A stretch of DNA of 64,000 bases from Rosa chinensis (lineage: Eukaryota; Streptophyta; Magnoliopsida; Rosales; Rosaceae). Both the position numbers and the translations under genes were made by a program. The stretch lies in NCBI RefSeq assembly GCF_002994745.2, contig NC_037094.1, forward strand, positions 26,017,001 through 26,081,000. The letters run 5' to 3'. Under the pieces are notes generated by a model. It was not told the origin of the DNA. It did no database searches and was given only the letters and a program-made list of their open reading frames with translations. Shown here piece after piece: positions 45,841 to 57,376 of this stretch; within the stretch, counting starts at the first letter, position 1; every line of letters begins with the position of its first letter.

Positions 45841-46630
45841 GATGCAACATCAACTCTTCAAACTCTCCCAACATATTCTGCACTTCCTTAGGAATCACCA
45901 CATCTTCCTTTTCTGCAGCCAACCACCCCTTTATCACCACTGGGCAGAAAACTTCAGATTCTTTAAAGGCCTCCTCCATCTGAAATTCACTACTAGACAA
46001 GGTCAGAAAACTCTCCCCTTTCTTTCCACCAGATTTCTCAAATTGACACACAGGAGCCATAGCAATTTTATGACTATTCCACATAAACATCATCACATTA
46101 TCTCTGCCTTTATAAATCACATCCACATCATATTGCCAAGGTCGTCCAAATAAAATATGGCAAGCATCCATATCAATAATATCACACAGAACTTCATCTT
46201 TATAATGCTTACCAATGGATACCGGTACTTTGCAGGAATCAGTAACTCAAACTTGTGGACCTTTCTTGACCCAACCAAGGGAATAAGGTGCGTCATGAGG
46301 CTGCATAGGTAACTGCAAGTATTCCACCAGTTTCTTGGCTACAAAGTTTTCACAGCTCCTATTATCCACAATCAAATTGCACACTTTGTTATTGATGGAA
46401 CAAAATGACCTGAAAATATTGCGTCGCTGTCCATCTTCTTTAGGACATAATAAGACCCGCTGCAACACAATATTAACCTTTTCAGGAGACTCCTCCTCCG
46501 CAAACTCAGCCCCATCATAATCGTCATCTCTTCCTCCTTCTTCATCTTCATCATATTCACCTATAAGAGCAGTTTGTCTCCTCTCAGGACACACATTAGA
46601 TCTATGCATGCCACCAATTAGCATTATCAT
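45841..46630 (-). pseudogene. Inverted zinc-knuckle/protease block of the Ty3 element
   Basis: On the minus strand from 46630 the frames read [20 protein letters not shown] (zinc-knuckle tail), [20 protein letters not shown] (protease region; retropepsins normally have D-S/T-G, here DNR) and MDACHILFGRPWQYDVDVIY. They continue to EVQNMLGEFEELM, which should join the DELPNELPPMR found on the plus strand at 46908. It is exactly the piece missing between gag and reverse transcriptase, turned around. Confidence 0.88.
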
Positions 46631-46905
46631 GATTTACCATAGATGATCTCTTATCTACTTCCGCAACTAATAATATTGGGTTAGGGTGGAACCTCCCAAT
46701 TAGCATGATCGATCGATCAAGTCTTATATAAATCCAATACACACATATGTATCATGAATATATAACAATGAGACTCATAATATATATATAACCTTGCTCA
46801 AGTGCGGATATCCGCACCTAAGGAAAATGGTACGGATTTCCCATTTTTACCCACTTTTCTATCATATTTTCACATCTTAACCGTTCAGTTTTTAGATCCT
46901 AATTT
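46631..46905. other. Foreign sequence at the inversion junction
   Basis: 46631-46790 is the inverse of about 21275-21440 in the nested CACTA element (GATCGATCGATCAAGTCTTA, CTCTTATCTACTTCCGCAAC). 46795-46905 starts with TCAAGTGCGGATATCCGCAC, a palindrome-like start resembling other inverted-repeat elements. Neither part belongs to the Ty3 element. Confidence 0.7.
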
Positions 46906-46907
46906 CA

Positions 46908-47872
46908 GATGAGTTGCCCAACGAATTGAACTACCACCTATGAGGGACATTCAACATCAGATTGATTTGGTTCCTGGAGCTAGTTTGCCAAATCTGCCAC
47001 ATTACCGAATGAGTCCCAAGGAGAATGAGATTTTGAGGGAGCAGATTGAAGACTTGTTGAAAAAAGGGTTCATTCGTAAAAGTATGAGTCCTTGTGCAGT
47101 TCCAGTCCTCCTTGTGCCTAAGAAGGGCAATCAATGGTGGATGTGTGTTGATAGCAAGGTCATAAATAAGATAACTGTGAAGCACAGGTTTCCCATTCCT
47201 CGTTTGGAGGACATGCTTGATGAACTGGAGGGTTCCAAAGTGTTTACCAAGAAAGATCTTGGAAGTGGTTACCACCAGATTCGAATCAAGCCAGGAGATG
47301 AGTGGAAGACAGCTTTTAAGAGCAAGGATGGCTTGTTCGAGTGGATGGTTATGCCATTCGGGTTGTCTAATGCACCCAGCACTTTTATGAGGCTTATGAA
47401 CCAGGTTCTTCGTCCTTTTATTGGTTCCTTTGTCGTGGTGTATTTTGATGATATATTGATCTATAGCAGGACCAAAGAAGAACATCTGGTACATTTGAGA
47501 CAGGTTTTGGAAGCTTTACAGGAAAATAAATTGTACATTAACATGAAGAAGTGTACTTTCTGTACCAACAAACTGTTATTTTTGGGATTTGTGGTTGGAG
47601 AAGAAGGCATTCAGGTTGATGAAGAAAAGGTGAGAGCAATAAGAGAATGGCCAGCTCTAAAAACAGTTTCTGAGGTGCGGAGCTTTCATGGTTTAACTAC
47701 TTTCTACAGGAGGTTTGTGAAGAATTCCAGTACCATTACTGCCCCTATTACTGAATGTTTGAAGAAAGGCAAATTCCAATGGGGAGAGGAACAAGAGAAG
47801 AGTTTTGCCTTAGGGTTTCAGTACCTTAATCAATTAGAAACTTTTTACTGCACCAGTTCTTGCTCTTCCTAA
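46908..47872 (+). pseudogene. Ty3 reverse transcriptase domain
   Basis: Contains [73 protein letters not shown] and the catalytic YFDDILIYS (YFDD in place of the usual YVDD/YADD). The frame is lost after EEQEKSFAL; the expected continuation [11 protein letters not shown] lies in another frame. Confidence 0.92.
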
Positions 47873-49534
47873 TTTTGACAAGGTATTTGAGGTTGAATGT
47901 GATGCTAGTGGCGTGGGGATAGGTGCTGTGTTGTCACAAGAGAAGAAACCAGTAGCATTCTTTAGTGAAAAGCTGAGTGAAGCTCGTCAGAAGTGGAGTA
48001 CTTATGACCAAGAATTTTATGCAGTGTTCCGGGCATTGAGCCAATGGGAGCACTACCTGATTCAGAGGGAGTTTGTACTGTTCACTGATCATCAGGCCTT
48101 GAAGTACCTTAATAGCCAGAAAACTGTGAATAAGATGCATGCAAGGTGGGTGAGTTTTCTGCAGAAATTCCCTTTTGTGATTCAGCATAAATCTGGTACT
48201 CTTAACCGGGTTGCAGATGCTTTGAGTAGGAGGGCTTCCTTGCTGGTCACTTTAGCTCAGGAGATTGTGGGGTTTGATCTCTTGAAGGAGTTGTATGAGG
48301 AAGATGTTGATTTCAAGGAGATTTGGGCCAAGTGCAGCAACAATAATGCAGTTGCAGATTTTTATGAGAATGAAGGATATTTATTCAAGGGCAACCGGCT
48401 ATGTATCCCTAGTTCTTCATTGAGGGAGAAACTGATCAGAGATCTGCATGGAGGGGGATTGAGTGGGCACTTGGGCCTAGACAAAACTATTGCTAGCCTT
48501 GAGGAGAGGTATTTCTGGCCACAATTGAAGAAGGATGCAGGAACTATCGTGAGAAAGTGCTACACCTGCCAGGTTTCTAAGGGTCAGTCCCAAAACACGG
48601 GTCTTTATCTACCTTTACCTGTTTCTGAATATATTTGGCAGGATCTTGCTATGGATTTTGTGTTGAGATTACCCCGTACCCAACGGGGTGTGGATTCAGT
48701 GTTTGTGGTAATTGACAGGTTCTCCAAGATGGCGCATTTCATTTCATGTAAGAAGACTGCTAATGCTTCTAATATAGCCAAACTGTTCTTCAGGGAGGTG
48801 GTTCGTTTGCATGGAGTACCCAAGTCCATTACTTCTGACAGAGACACAAAGTTCCTTAGCCATTTCTGGATTACCTTGTGGAGGATGTTTGGAACAGTTT
48901 TGAACCGTAGCAGCACAGCTCATCCTCAAACTGATGGGCAGACAGAGGTTACTAATAGAATTTTGGGTAACATGGTCCGAAGTGTTTGTGGAGATCGACC
49001 CAAACAGTGGGATTATGCTTTGCCACAGGTGGAGTTTGCTTATAACAGTGCTGTGCATAGTGCAACCGGGAAGTCACCATTCTCCTTAGTTTATACTGCT
49101 GTTCCTCGACATGTGGTTGATCTGGTGAAGCTTTCTCAGGTTCCTAGTGTTAGTGTTGCTGCTGAGGGCATGGCTAGATATGTGCAGGCTGTTCGAGACA
49201 AAGTTAAGGCCAAACTGGAAGCAATTAATGCTAAGTATAGAGCTGCAGCTGATAAACATCGCAGAGTCAAAGTTTTCCAAGAGGGTGATGACGTGATGGT
49301 GTTTCTGAGGAAGGAGAGATAACCTGTTGGTACCTATAACAAGCTGAAGCCCAGAAAATATGGTCCTTTTAAGGTGCTGCGGAAGATCAACGACAATGCT
49401 TATGTTGTTGCCCTTCCTGATTCCATGGGTATCTCTAACACCTTTAATGTGGCTGACCTGCATGAGTTTCGTGAAGATGAGGTTCTTTATCCAGATGAGA
49501 ACTCGGGGTCGAGTTCTTTGGAGGTGGAGGAGAC
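47845..49534 (+). pseudogene. Ty3 RNase H and integrase domains
   Basis: RNase [50 protein letters not shown]. Integrase: zinc-binding HLGLDKT...CYTCQ. The DDE core has [24 protein letters not shown] and [13 protein letters not shown], with both Asp and the Glu retained. After a TAA at 49320-49322 the same frame family continues ([33 protein letters not shown]) up to the 3' LTR. No chromodomain is seen. Confidence 0.9.
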
Positions 49535-50015
49535 TGATGTAGAACGGATGGCAGCCCAATTCGAAGAACAGTTGGATCGTGCTAAAGGAGGAAAACGAAA
49601 AGTGACTAGTAGACATGAAACAGCTCAGTATCCGATTGGGACGTGCCTTACCTTTCCGGAAAGGGAATTGCACCAGAAACAAGACTCATTGCTTTGCTAA
49701 AGCAATGAGTTGTGGCCTTTTTCGGGCTTTCGGGGTCATTTAGGGCCTCAAAACTGCATTTTTCTATTTTTCCTATTTTGGTTTTCCTAGTTATTTTTGG
49801 GTTATTTTCGTTTTTACCCATGGGCTTTAGGGTTTCATTGTTAGTCGCTCTAGGGTTACTTTTCTCTTATTTATGCAGCCACAAGAGGCTGCAGAACCTA
49901 TCTTTTCAACTTTTATCAATCAAATAGAGAATTTTCTCTTTTATCTCTGGTGGACTCCAGAACCCTTTTGTTAGGTTTATTGTTGGTAAACCTAGTTATC
50001 AATCCGACTGCGTCA
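49535..50015 (+). repeat. 3' LTR (481 bp)
   Basis: Matches the 5' LTR throughout with base differences and an extra stretch of about 20 bp. A purine-rich tract (GGAGGTGGAGGAGA) lies just upstream, as expected for the polypurine tract. Confidence 0.95.
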
Positions 50016-50535
50016 TTTGTGGTCAATTTTGGCAGATGAATTGACAGAAACCATTTAAATAGATCCAAGGGTGTTATCGGGAAGTTGGGAGACTTCGGAA
50101 ATCTTTGTAACTTTTATTAAACAGAGTTGTTCTATTTCCAAGTTTTGATCGACCCTCTTGTGATCCTAAATAAGGTGTAGGGCAGATATAAATTGAATGT
50201 GGAAAATCAAATGAAAGCCGGTTATAAAACAGTTTGTGTGGTACCATGATAAAATCTAATTTTTATAATACATATTGTTCGTGAAAACCTGGATCTTTGA
50301 ATTTATTGAGAATGTGAATAATTTGATAGTAAATACATGCATCAATGGGAATACATAAATTTTTTGATAGCACCTTGCCATCTTACATTAAAATTCTCAT
50401 AAAAAGTACGTAAACATAAAACAATAAATGAACAAACTAAAACATACATCAAGACAACTTTTCTTAAACTCTTAGTAGTATAACATATATTAATTTTTAA
50501 CTACTAGAACAATTTCTCTCTTGATCAATAATTTA

Positions 50536-50733
50536 TCACCATTTTATGTTCAAATTGAGTGGGGTGAAAGAATTATTGTGCCCACTTGTTAGAGGTGGTC
50601 GCATTGGGGCTGGCGGGCACACAACTTGCTCTGGCGAAGTCAGTTTGGATCCTTTATCTTTCGGGGTTGCTGATGATGTCCACTTGTTGGCATCCATTGC
50701 TTTATAAACTTGTGAATTATTTGAAGAACTCAT
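50536..50733 (-). CDS. Small protein resembling SIAMESE-related CDK inhibitors (65 aa)
   Basis: SIAMESE-related proteins bind and inhibit cyclin-CDK complexes and promote endoreduplication. This 65-residue frame starts MSSSNNSQVYKAMDANK and has ATPKDKGSKLTSPEQ followed by CPPAPMRPP and NNSFTPLNL. The order TP, basic/I-L-P stretch, CPPAP, FTP matches the conserved core of the family, although the usual RK residues after CPPAP are MR here and the length is at the short end. The paralogous copy in unit A differs and has a frameshift, while this one is open, which suggests constraint. Likely TATA sequences lie upstream (higher coordinates). The assignment rests on short motifs only. Confidence 0.5.
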   Translation of the reverse strand: MSSSNNSQVYKAMDANKWTSSATPKDKGSKLTSPEQVVCPPAPMRPPLTSGHNNSFTPLNLNIKW

Positions 50734-51106
50734 CTTGCCTAAACTTAGCTAACACAAAGAACGATTTTGACTAAAATTCTAAACCGAAATGTGTTGAGAA
50801 TAACATGGCCAGGGTCCTCTATGTATAGGAGTTGTTTTTTCTTTCCACAATTCTAGAGGAATTGTAATAAGACTAGGGAGTAATATTCTCAAAACATAAT
50901 AGGAAATCTTTCTTAATTCAAAAGGGAAAAGCTTTGATCCATATTACAATAGGAAAGATTAAACGAATCCACTTCCGAGTCTTAGTTAAGCCTCTTGCAG
51001 TGATAATTTTGTTCCAAAAACACTTGATTTCTTGATTGTTTTCCCTAACCAAACAAAGAATACAGTTTAATAAAAGCGAGGGCAGTTGATATTGAGAAAA
51101 CCCTAA

Positions 51107-51352
51107 TTAATCATCAACCATTTCCAAGTTTGCTAGGTCAGGGTCTAAGAATTCATAATGATTATTATACACGGAAGCTTCATATGCAATCCATACTTTA
51201 AGTAGGAAAAGTAGATCCTGACTTTCATGGGGAGTGACCTTCGCTTCTGAGACTCGTCGATGGAGAGAGTCAATTAGTTGTATTATGCTCTTGTTGATAT
51301 TAATAATTAACATTACTAAACGTTGTTTCATTGAGCTGACTGAGGGTCTCAC
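51107..51352 (-). CDS. Hypothetical open frame, unit B (about 60-80 aa)
   Basis: Minus-strand frame containing SLHRRVSEAKVTPHESQDLL, LKVWIAYEASVYNN and ending DPDLANLEMVDD. It lies upstream of the SMR-like gene on the same strand and has a counterpart in unit A with a stop. It looks like protein sequence, but I recognise no family and the start is uncertain. It may be the tail of a gene whose other exons are gone. Confidence 0.3.
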   Translation of the reverse strand: MRPSVSSMKQRLVMLIININKSIIQLIDSLHRRVSEAKVTPHESQDLLFLLKVWIAYEASVYNNHYEFLDPDLANLEMVDD

Positions 51353-51590
51353 ACTTCCAGGAACACACCATATAGTTGTGAGCGTAGGGAGGGCGTCTTC
51401 GGATATTACTCAGTGGGACGATCGATGTTGTGTTCATATATCTTTAGAGTTTGGGACTTAAAGGAATAAGAAATTGTAGAATATGTTAACATATGACATA
51501 CATACATACATAAGGTAACTATTTTAGGATATAATTATTCTAATGAGAACTTTATTAATTTCTCTTAACAAGAACTTTTTTCTAGTTAAG

Positions 51591-52477
51591 TTGTCGTCGA
51601 AGTGGTAACATGAGTCCTCAAGTGATAAAATATTTAATAACATAAGGCATGCATGAGAAATGTTAGCATACATGTTCCTCATCCAGAAGAAAGTAGTGGA
51701 GACTGGAGAACAATCTAGTCCAAGACAAATTCAAATTGTTACCCGAACGAGTTTTCCTGCAGGCCTCCAAAGATATTATAGTATAGTATCAAAACGGTAA
51801 GGTTTTCTGCACTAACTTTGTTCTACCTCCTTGGCACTGGCCATATATGAAACCTGCTAACTATAACTTATATAGGTGTAGAAAGTTGTTTACAATATTT
51901 AAGAATTAAACTAAGGTTACTGCATAATGTCTTCCTTATTTTTATCTTTTTACATCAGAACCGGGGCATTTTATCCTAGCTAGATCAATTTTAAGACCAT
52001 TTCACAGACTATATAATGTCTGCAATGCATATCCATATAAAGCAATATGTGCATTGGCGGAGCTGCATTTACACCCCAGTTCGTCCTCGAGAGTGCAATT
52101 TATATGCTGAATATAAATTAGATGTAGATTACCATGATCTTGGAGGAAAAAAGGACAAGAGTAAGATACTTTCTGGTGGCTGGAAGTTACGTTTAGTTAA
52201 AGATTAATGTAGCAAATAATTTTAAGAGGCAGTTAGGTAGGAGTTGTTCGCTTGTTGCATCAACTTTGATCAAAGTATCAAAAAAAAGGAATGTCTTTAT
52301 GATAAGTTGGTTTGAAAACATGAAAAGAAACACTTTGAAGGGAGCACAATTAACAAAACGTCATTCTATGACATAGATAACTAGCTAGTTTACTTATAAA
52401 ACATTCCTATCCCAGATAAACCGATAAACCGATCAGTTATTTATTATTATTTTTTTTCATGCACCACTTCATTTTCT
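51591..52477. other. Intergenic/promoter region of the peroxidase gene
   Basis: No protein-like frame. It runs up to the peroxidase start. A possible TATA box lies in the AT-rich stretch near 52395-52400 (TTATAAAA). Confidence 0.35.
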
Positions 52478-53895
<1,418 letters not shown>

Positions 53896-54194
53896 CTATG
53901 TAGTTCACGTATGGAACTCAGAGTTCAGCTTATGAGTTATCTATATCTGTAGTTCCGTAGTAATTGCAGAGCATTTGAAGAAGAAATTTTATGTGGTGGG
54001 ATCCTATGTGTTATGTTTTCAATTATCATATTATGTTTTATGTAAAAAATTGCATGTTCTTAAATTTCTACTTAACCGTTTTCTAATATAAACCTTATAA
54101 ACTAAATGCTAACCCTTGTCCAAATATTTGCAGAAACTATCTTCTCCATCCCTTCTCACCATTTTGTAATGTAACCCTTAACCAACTCTCTCTC

Positions 54195-54425
54195 AGTCCA
54201 ATGCTTAGTTATGTTCCTCATACAGATCTCTTGCCTTGTCTTCAAGCTCACGAACCGTAGATTTCTGCAAAGGGCAGCTTGTCATGTTTCATATCAAATC
54301 CTCGCTTCATCTCTCCATCACTGGATTCCCAATATGGAAGTGAGCTCGTATTCTTAATCTGCAAGAACCAATTCTCTACTGAATCAAGCTGTCTCTGTTT
54401 CTCTTCATGGTCGATCCTTAAATTG
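54195..54425 (-). pseudogene. Coding-like fragment of an unrecognised gene
   Basis: The minus strand from about 54422 reads DHEEKQRQLDSVENWFLQIK, TSSLPYWESSDGEMKRGF and ends KLPFAEIYGS-stop. In the next frame TVRELEDKARDLYEEHN-stop follows directly. Two protein-like pieces in adjacent frames suggest a frameshifted exon, or an intron boundary at TTTGCAG/AAATC. An AG acceptor precedes it. No other exons or known family were found. It might also be the last exon(s) of a gene, but nothing upstream supports that. Confidence 0.35.
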
Positions 54426-54527
54426 AATCTACAATAAAACTGGGATTTGTTACTCTAAATCAAAAGGGGTTTTAGCCTTTTAGGGATTGTACATAATGAG
54501 TTTCTCAATCTCTAAAGGTATAGAATT

Positions 54528-54649
54528 TTTTTATATTTTTTTTTATCAGATAAATAACTCAAATGTTACAACTAGTGTTTCATAAGTTGAAGTCACAATC
54601 TCCCACTTACGAAGGGGGAAACTATGTCACTAGACCAAATGTTACTGGG
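54528..54649 (-). mobile_element. tRNA-derived SINE-like element with target duplication
   Basis: Same family as 9556-9668. It is flanked by CTAAAGGTATAGAATT (54512-54527) and CTAAAGATATAGAATT (54650-54665), 15 of 16 identical. The minus-strand tail ends TTATCTGATAAAA..., and the head has AGACCAAAT/ATTTGGTCTAGTGAC and a decayed B box. Confidence 0.7.
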
Positions 54650-54665
54650 CTAAAGATATAGAATT

Positions 54666-55037
54666 GATACGATTCCTTTTCTATTAAGAACAAATAAATA
54701 AAATTAATAAATCATAGCCAATAACACGATGGAAGCTATATCTTTAATGATTTCTTAAATTACATATAAACCCAAAAAACACACTCATATATTTTTTCCA
54801 ATTTAAACCCAATTCACAGGGTCATTCTTTATACGGTATATGTCTATAATTAAGATTTTTCTCCTTTTTTAATTTGACAGATTAAATAGGATGTAATTGA
54901 AATAAAATATTCATTAATTATAGCCGGATGTTTACTATTGAACACAAATTTAAAGTTTATTACAATCAATTTAATTCTTGATTTTTTTCCTTATTTAAAA
55001 CGACTAATTTCCCTTTGTTTCTTCTTTCTTATGTGAG

Positions 55038-55083
<46 letters not shown>

Positions 55084-55448
55084 TTAGTAACTATGTGTGC
55101 TTATCATGCGTGTGTTATATTCATTTTATGTTAAAATGAATGGAGAATTTTATTTTTGTTGTTTTAGTAACTATGTATGGAGAATTTTATTTTTGTTTTT
55201 TTTAACTAATATGTGATTAGGAAATTGGATGTATAATAAAATTCTCCAAATAAAATAAATTTTTCCCATTGTAAAAAAGGAAAATAAAAGCCTTGATCAA
55301 CAAGGAAAAAACCGATCATCATACCTATAAAAGAGGGCTACGAAAACAGGAAGAATCACCGAATTCCGAAACACAAGCACAAATCAATCTTAAATTCTTT
55401 CTCTCTGGTTGTATCTTATTAGTTTGCATTAAAAAAAGGCTTCGCGCA
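54666..55448 (+). other. AT-rich spacer and leader before the serpin pseudogene
   Basis: Contains a (TA)n tract at about 55039-55074 and a TATA-like CTATAAAAGAG near 55326, upstream of the former serpin start. Confidence 0.45.
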
Positions 55449-56763
55449 ATGGAAAACAAAGAAGAGACGAATGAGCAATACTACCCATTATGCCCTCCCC
55501 AACCATTTGAACATCATACTCCGCCGTCTTCCTCCAGGAATTATTCAGCAGCCGATTATGACCGACCATCATCGCCACCGAAGCCTTCCTTCAAACCATC
55601 TAGGGAACTCGAAGAATCCATCAAAAATCAAACCGACGTTACACTGAGATTCACAAAGCAACTGCTTCTGACTTTCGGCAAGAACAATAACATGGTCTAC
55701 TCCCCACTGTCCATCCACGTGGTTCTTAGCATGATAGTGGCTGGGACAAAGGGCCACACTCAGGAGAAGTTGCTCCGTTTCCTCAAGTCCAAGTCCATCG
55801 ACGAGCTCAATGATCTGGCCTCCAATGTCGTCCCATTGGTCTTTGCTGATGGATCCTCAAGTGGCGGGCCTCGCTTGTCATTCGCCAATGGCGTTTGGAT
55901 TGAGAAGTCTTGCCCTATATAGCTTTCTTTCAAAGAAGTAGTGGACACTACTTACAAGGCGTCATTGAACCAAGTAGATTTTGAGACCAAGCCTGAAGAA
56001 GTGCGATGTGAAGTGAATTCATGCGCGGTGAAAGAGACCAATGGCTGTATCAAAGAGATTATTCCTGAAGGGTTAGTTACCAGCTATACAGAGCTCATCC
56101 TTGCGAATGCATTATACTTCAAAGGAGCTTGGGATCAGGATTTTAATGCACCAAAAGCACAATGGAAAAATTTTCACCTTCTGAATGGGAGCTCAATTAG
56201 GGCACCCTTCATGACCAGCTTGAAGGATCAGTATATTAGTGCCTTTGACGGTTTCAAAGTCTTAAAGCTCCCCTACAAACAAGGTGGTGATTACGATAGA
56301 CGTTTCTCCATGTTGGTGTTTCTTCCAAATAAATGGACTGCAAGCTTTGGTTGAGAGATTTTCTTCCGAGTCTGGGTTTATAGATGGATACATTCCTCAC
56401 CGAGAAGTTTCAGTTGGTAGATTTTTTATCCCCAAGTTTAAAATATCTGCTCGCTTTGATGCTGTTGATGTTCTGAAACCGTTAGGATTATCTCTTAAAG
56501 ACGGAGACTTCACAGAGATGGTGGAGGATATGAACTTACGTTTAGACAAGATACTCCATAAATCCTTCATTGAAGTTAATGAAGAAGGCACAGAAGCTGC
56601 TGCTGTGACTGCTGCCCTTTTTTATGGTCGTGCGATGGCACCCAGGATTAAGATGGATTTTGTGGCAGATCACCCATTTCTTTTTCGCATAAGAGAAGAA
56701 TTGACTAGAACAGTTATGTTCATTGGGCATGTCCTAAACCCCATCGCATATGAAGCCATCTAA
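55449..56763 (+). pseudogene. Serpin pseudogene (serpin-ZX-like)
   Basis: Starts MENKEETNEQYYPLCPPQPF and continues with a normal serpin core: SIKNQTDVTLRFTKQLL, NNMVYSPLSIHVVLSMIVAG, FANGVWIEK, ELILANALYFKGAW, FIPKFKISARF, VNEEGTEAAA, DFVADHPFLFRIREE and FIGHVLNP. A TAG at 55920-55922 (after KSCPI) ends the first frame. A deletion of about 5 bp near 56328 (FLPN/K) shifts the frame before LQALVERF. The two lesions remove any inhibitor function. No intron is needed to read through the gene. The N-terminal extension is short and lacks the repeats of its neighbour at 60384-61964. Confidence 0.93.
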
Positions 56764-57376
56764 TCGTGATTTTGTTCTCGTTGAGCCATCACATGCATAG
56801 AAGCTCTGCCCTAGCTATTATCAGTTTGCTTAATTAATTTCCTGATACAACGATTATAGGCTTTGTATCATAGAGCTTATGTTTTCTGTTTTGTGTTGAT
56901 TGTTGCCAATTATGGTTTCTTTTTGTCCATTATTTTTGTCATTTTTATCTTGTTCAATCAATTTTACAAAGACTCAGTGATATTGAGCATGAAAGAAGAA
57001 CAAAATCCAACCCTCTCAAAACTATATTTAATCTTTTCAAAAAACAAAAACAAAAAAACTATATTTTATTGTCCCAAAATTTCTTCGAGAGCTCAATTCA
57101 TTCATGAAGCTAAGGAAAGTTAATTAATGAAAGAATTAATTACAAAATACTCCCGAATTATGAGGATATCAGTGGTGTTCACCTGGTCAGTTGTTGACCA
57201 AAGAATTTATGCTCAACAATCCTTAGATTTACATTCAATGGTGGAAAACAAAACACTTCAACTTAATAATAATCCAAGGGTGGTTGAGAACATTTTCGAT
57301 GAGGATATTTTAATTTTCACATCCAACTCTCAACTTATTGTATTTGCATGCCTTAGCTTTCCTTCTATTAATATTT
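56764..57376. other. Spacer, no gene seen
   Basis: 3' flank of the serpin pseudogene; a few random frames only. Confidence 0.5.

Larger units (their letters stand above)
44285..50015 (+). mobile_element. Complete Ty3-type LTR retrotransposon (5.7 kb), defective
   Basis: LTRs are 44285-44741 and 49535-50015, beginning TGATG and ending GTCA. The 5-bp target duplication TTTGT is exact (44280-44284 and 50016-50020). The order is gag, protease region, reverse transcriptase, RNase H, integrase, so it is Ty3/gypsy type. Defects: a stop in gag, inversion of the protease region with foreign sequence beside it, a frameshift between reverse transcriptase and RNase H, and a stop after integrase. The LTRs differ by base changes and a roughly 20-bp indel, so the insertion is not recent. 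Confidence 0.95.
42390..51590. repeat. Tandem segmental duplication, unit B
   Basis: Second copy of 37463-42300, enlarged by the Ty3 retrotransposon at 44285-50015. Host sequence resumes across the insertion in register with unit A (TTTTGGCAGATGAATTGACA and TTTTGGCAGGTGAATTGACA). Confidence 0.85.

Noticed and set aside
46931..47494. Minus-strand 187-codon frame
   Set aside because: Antisense shadow of the Ty3 reverse transcriptase.
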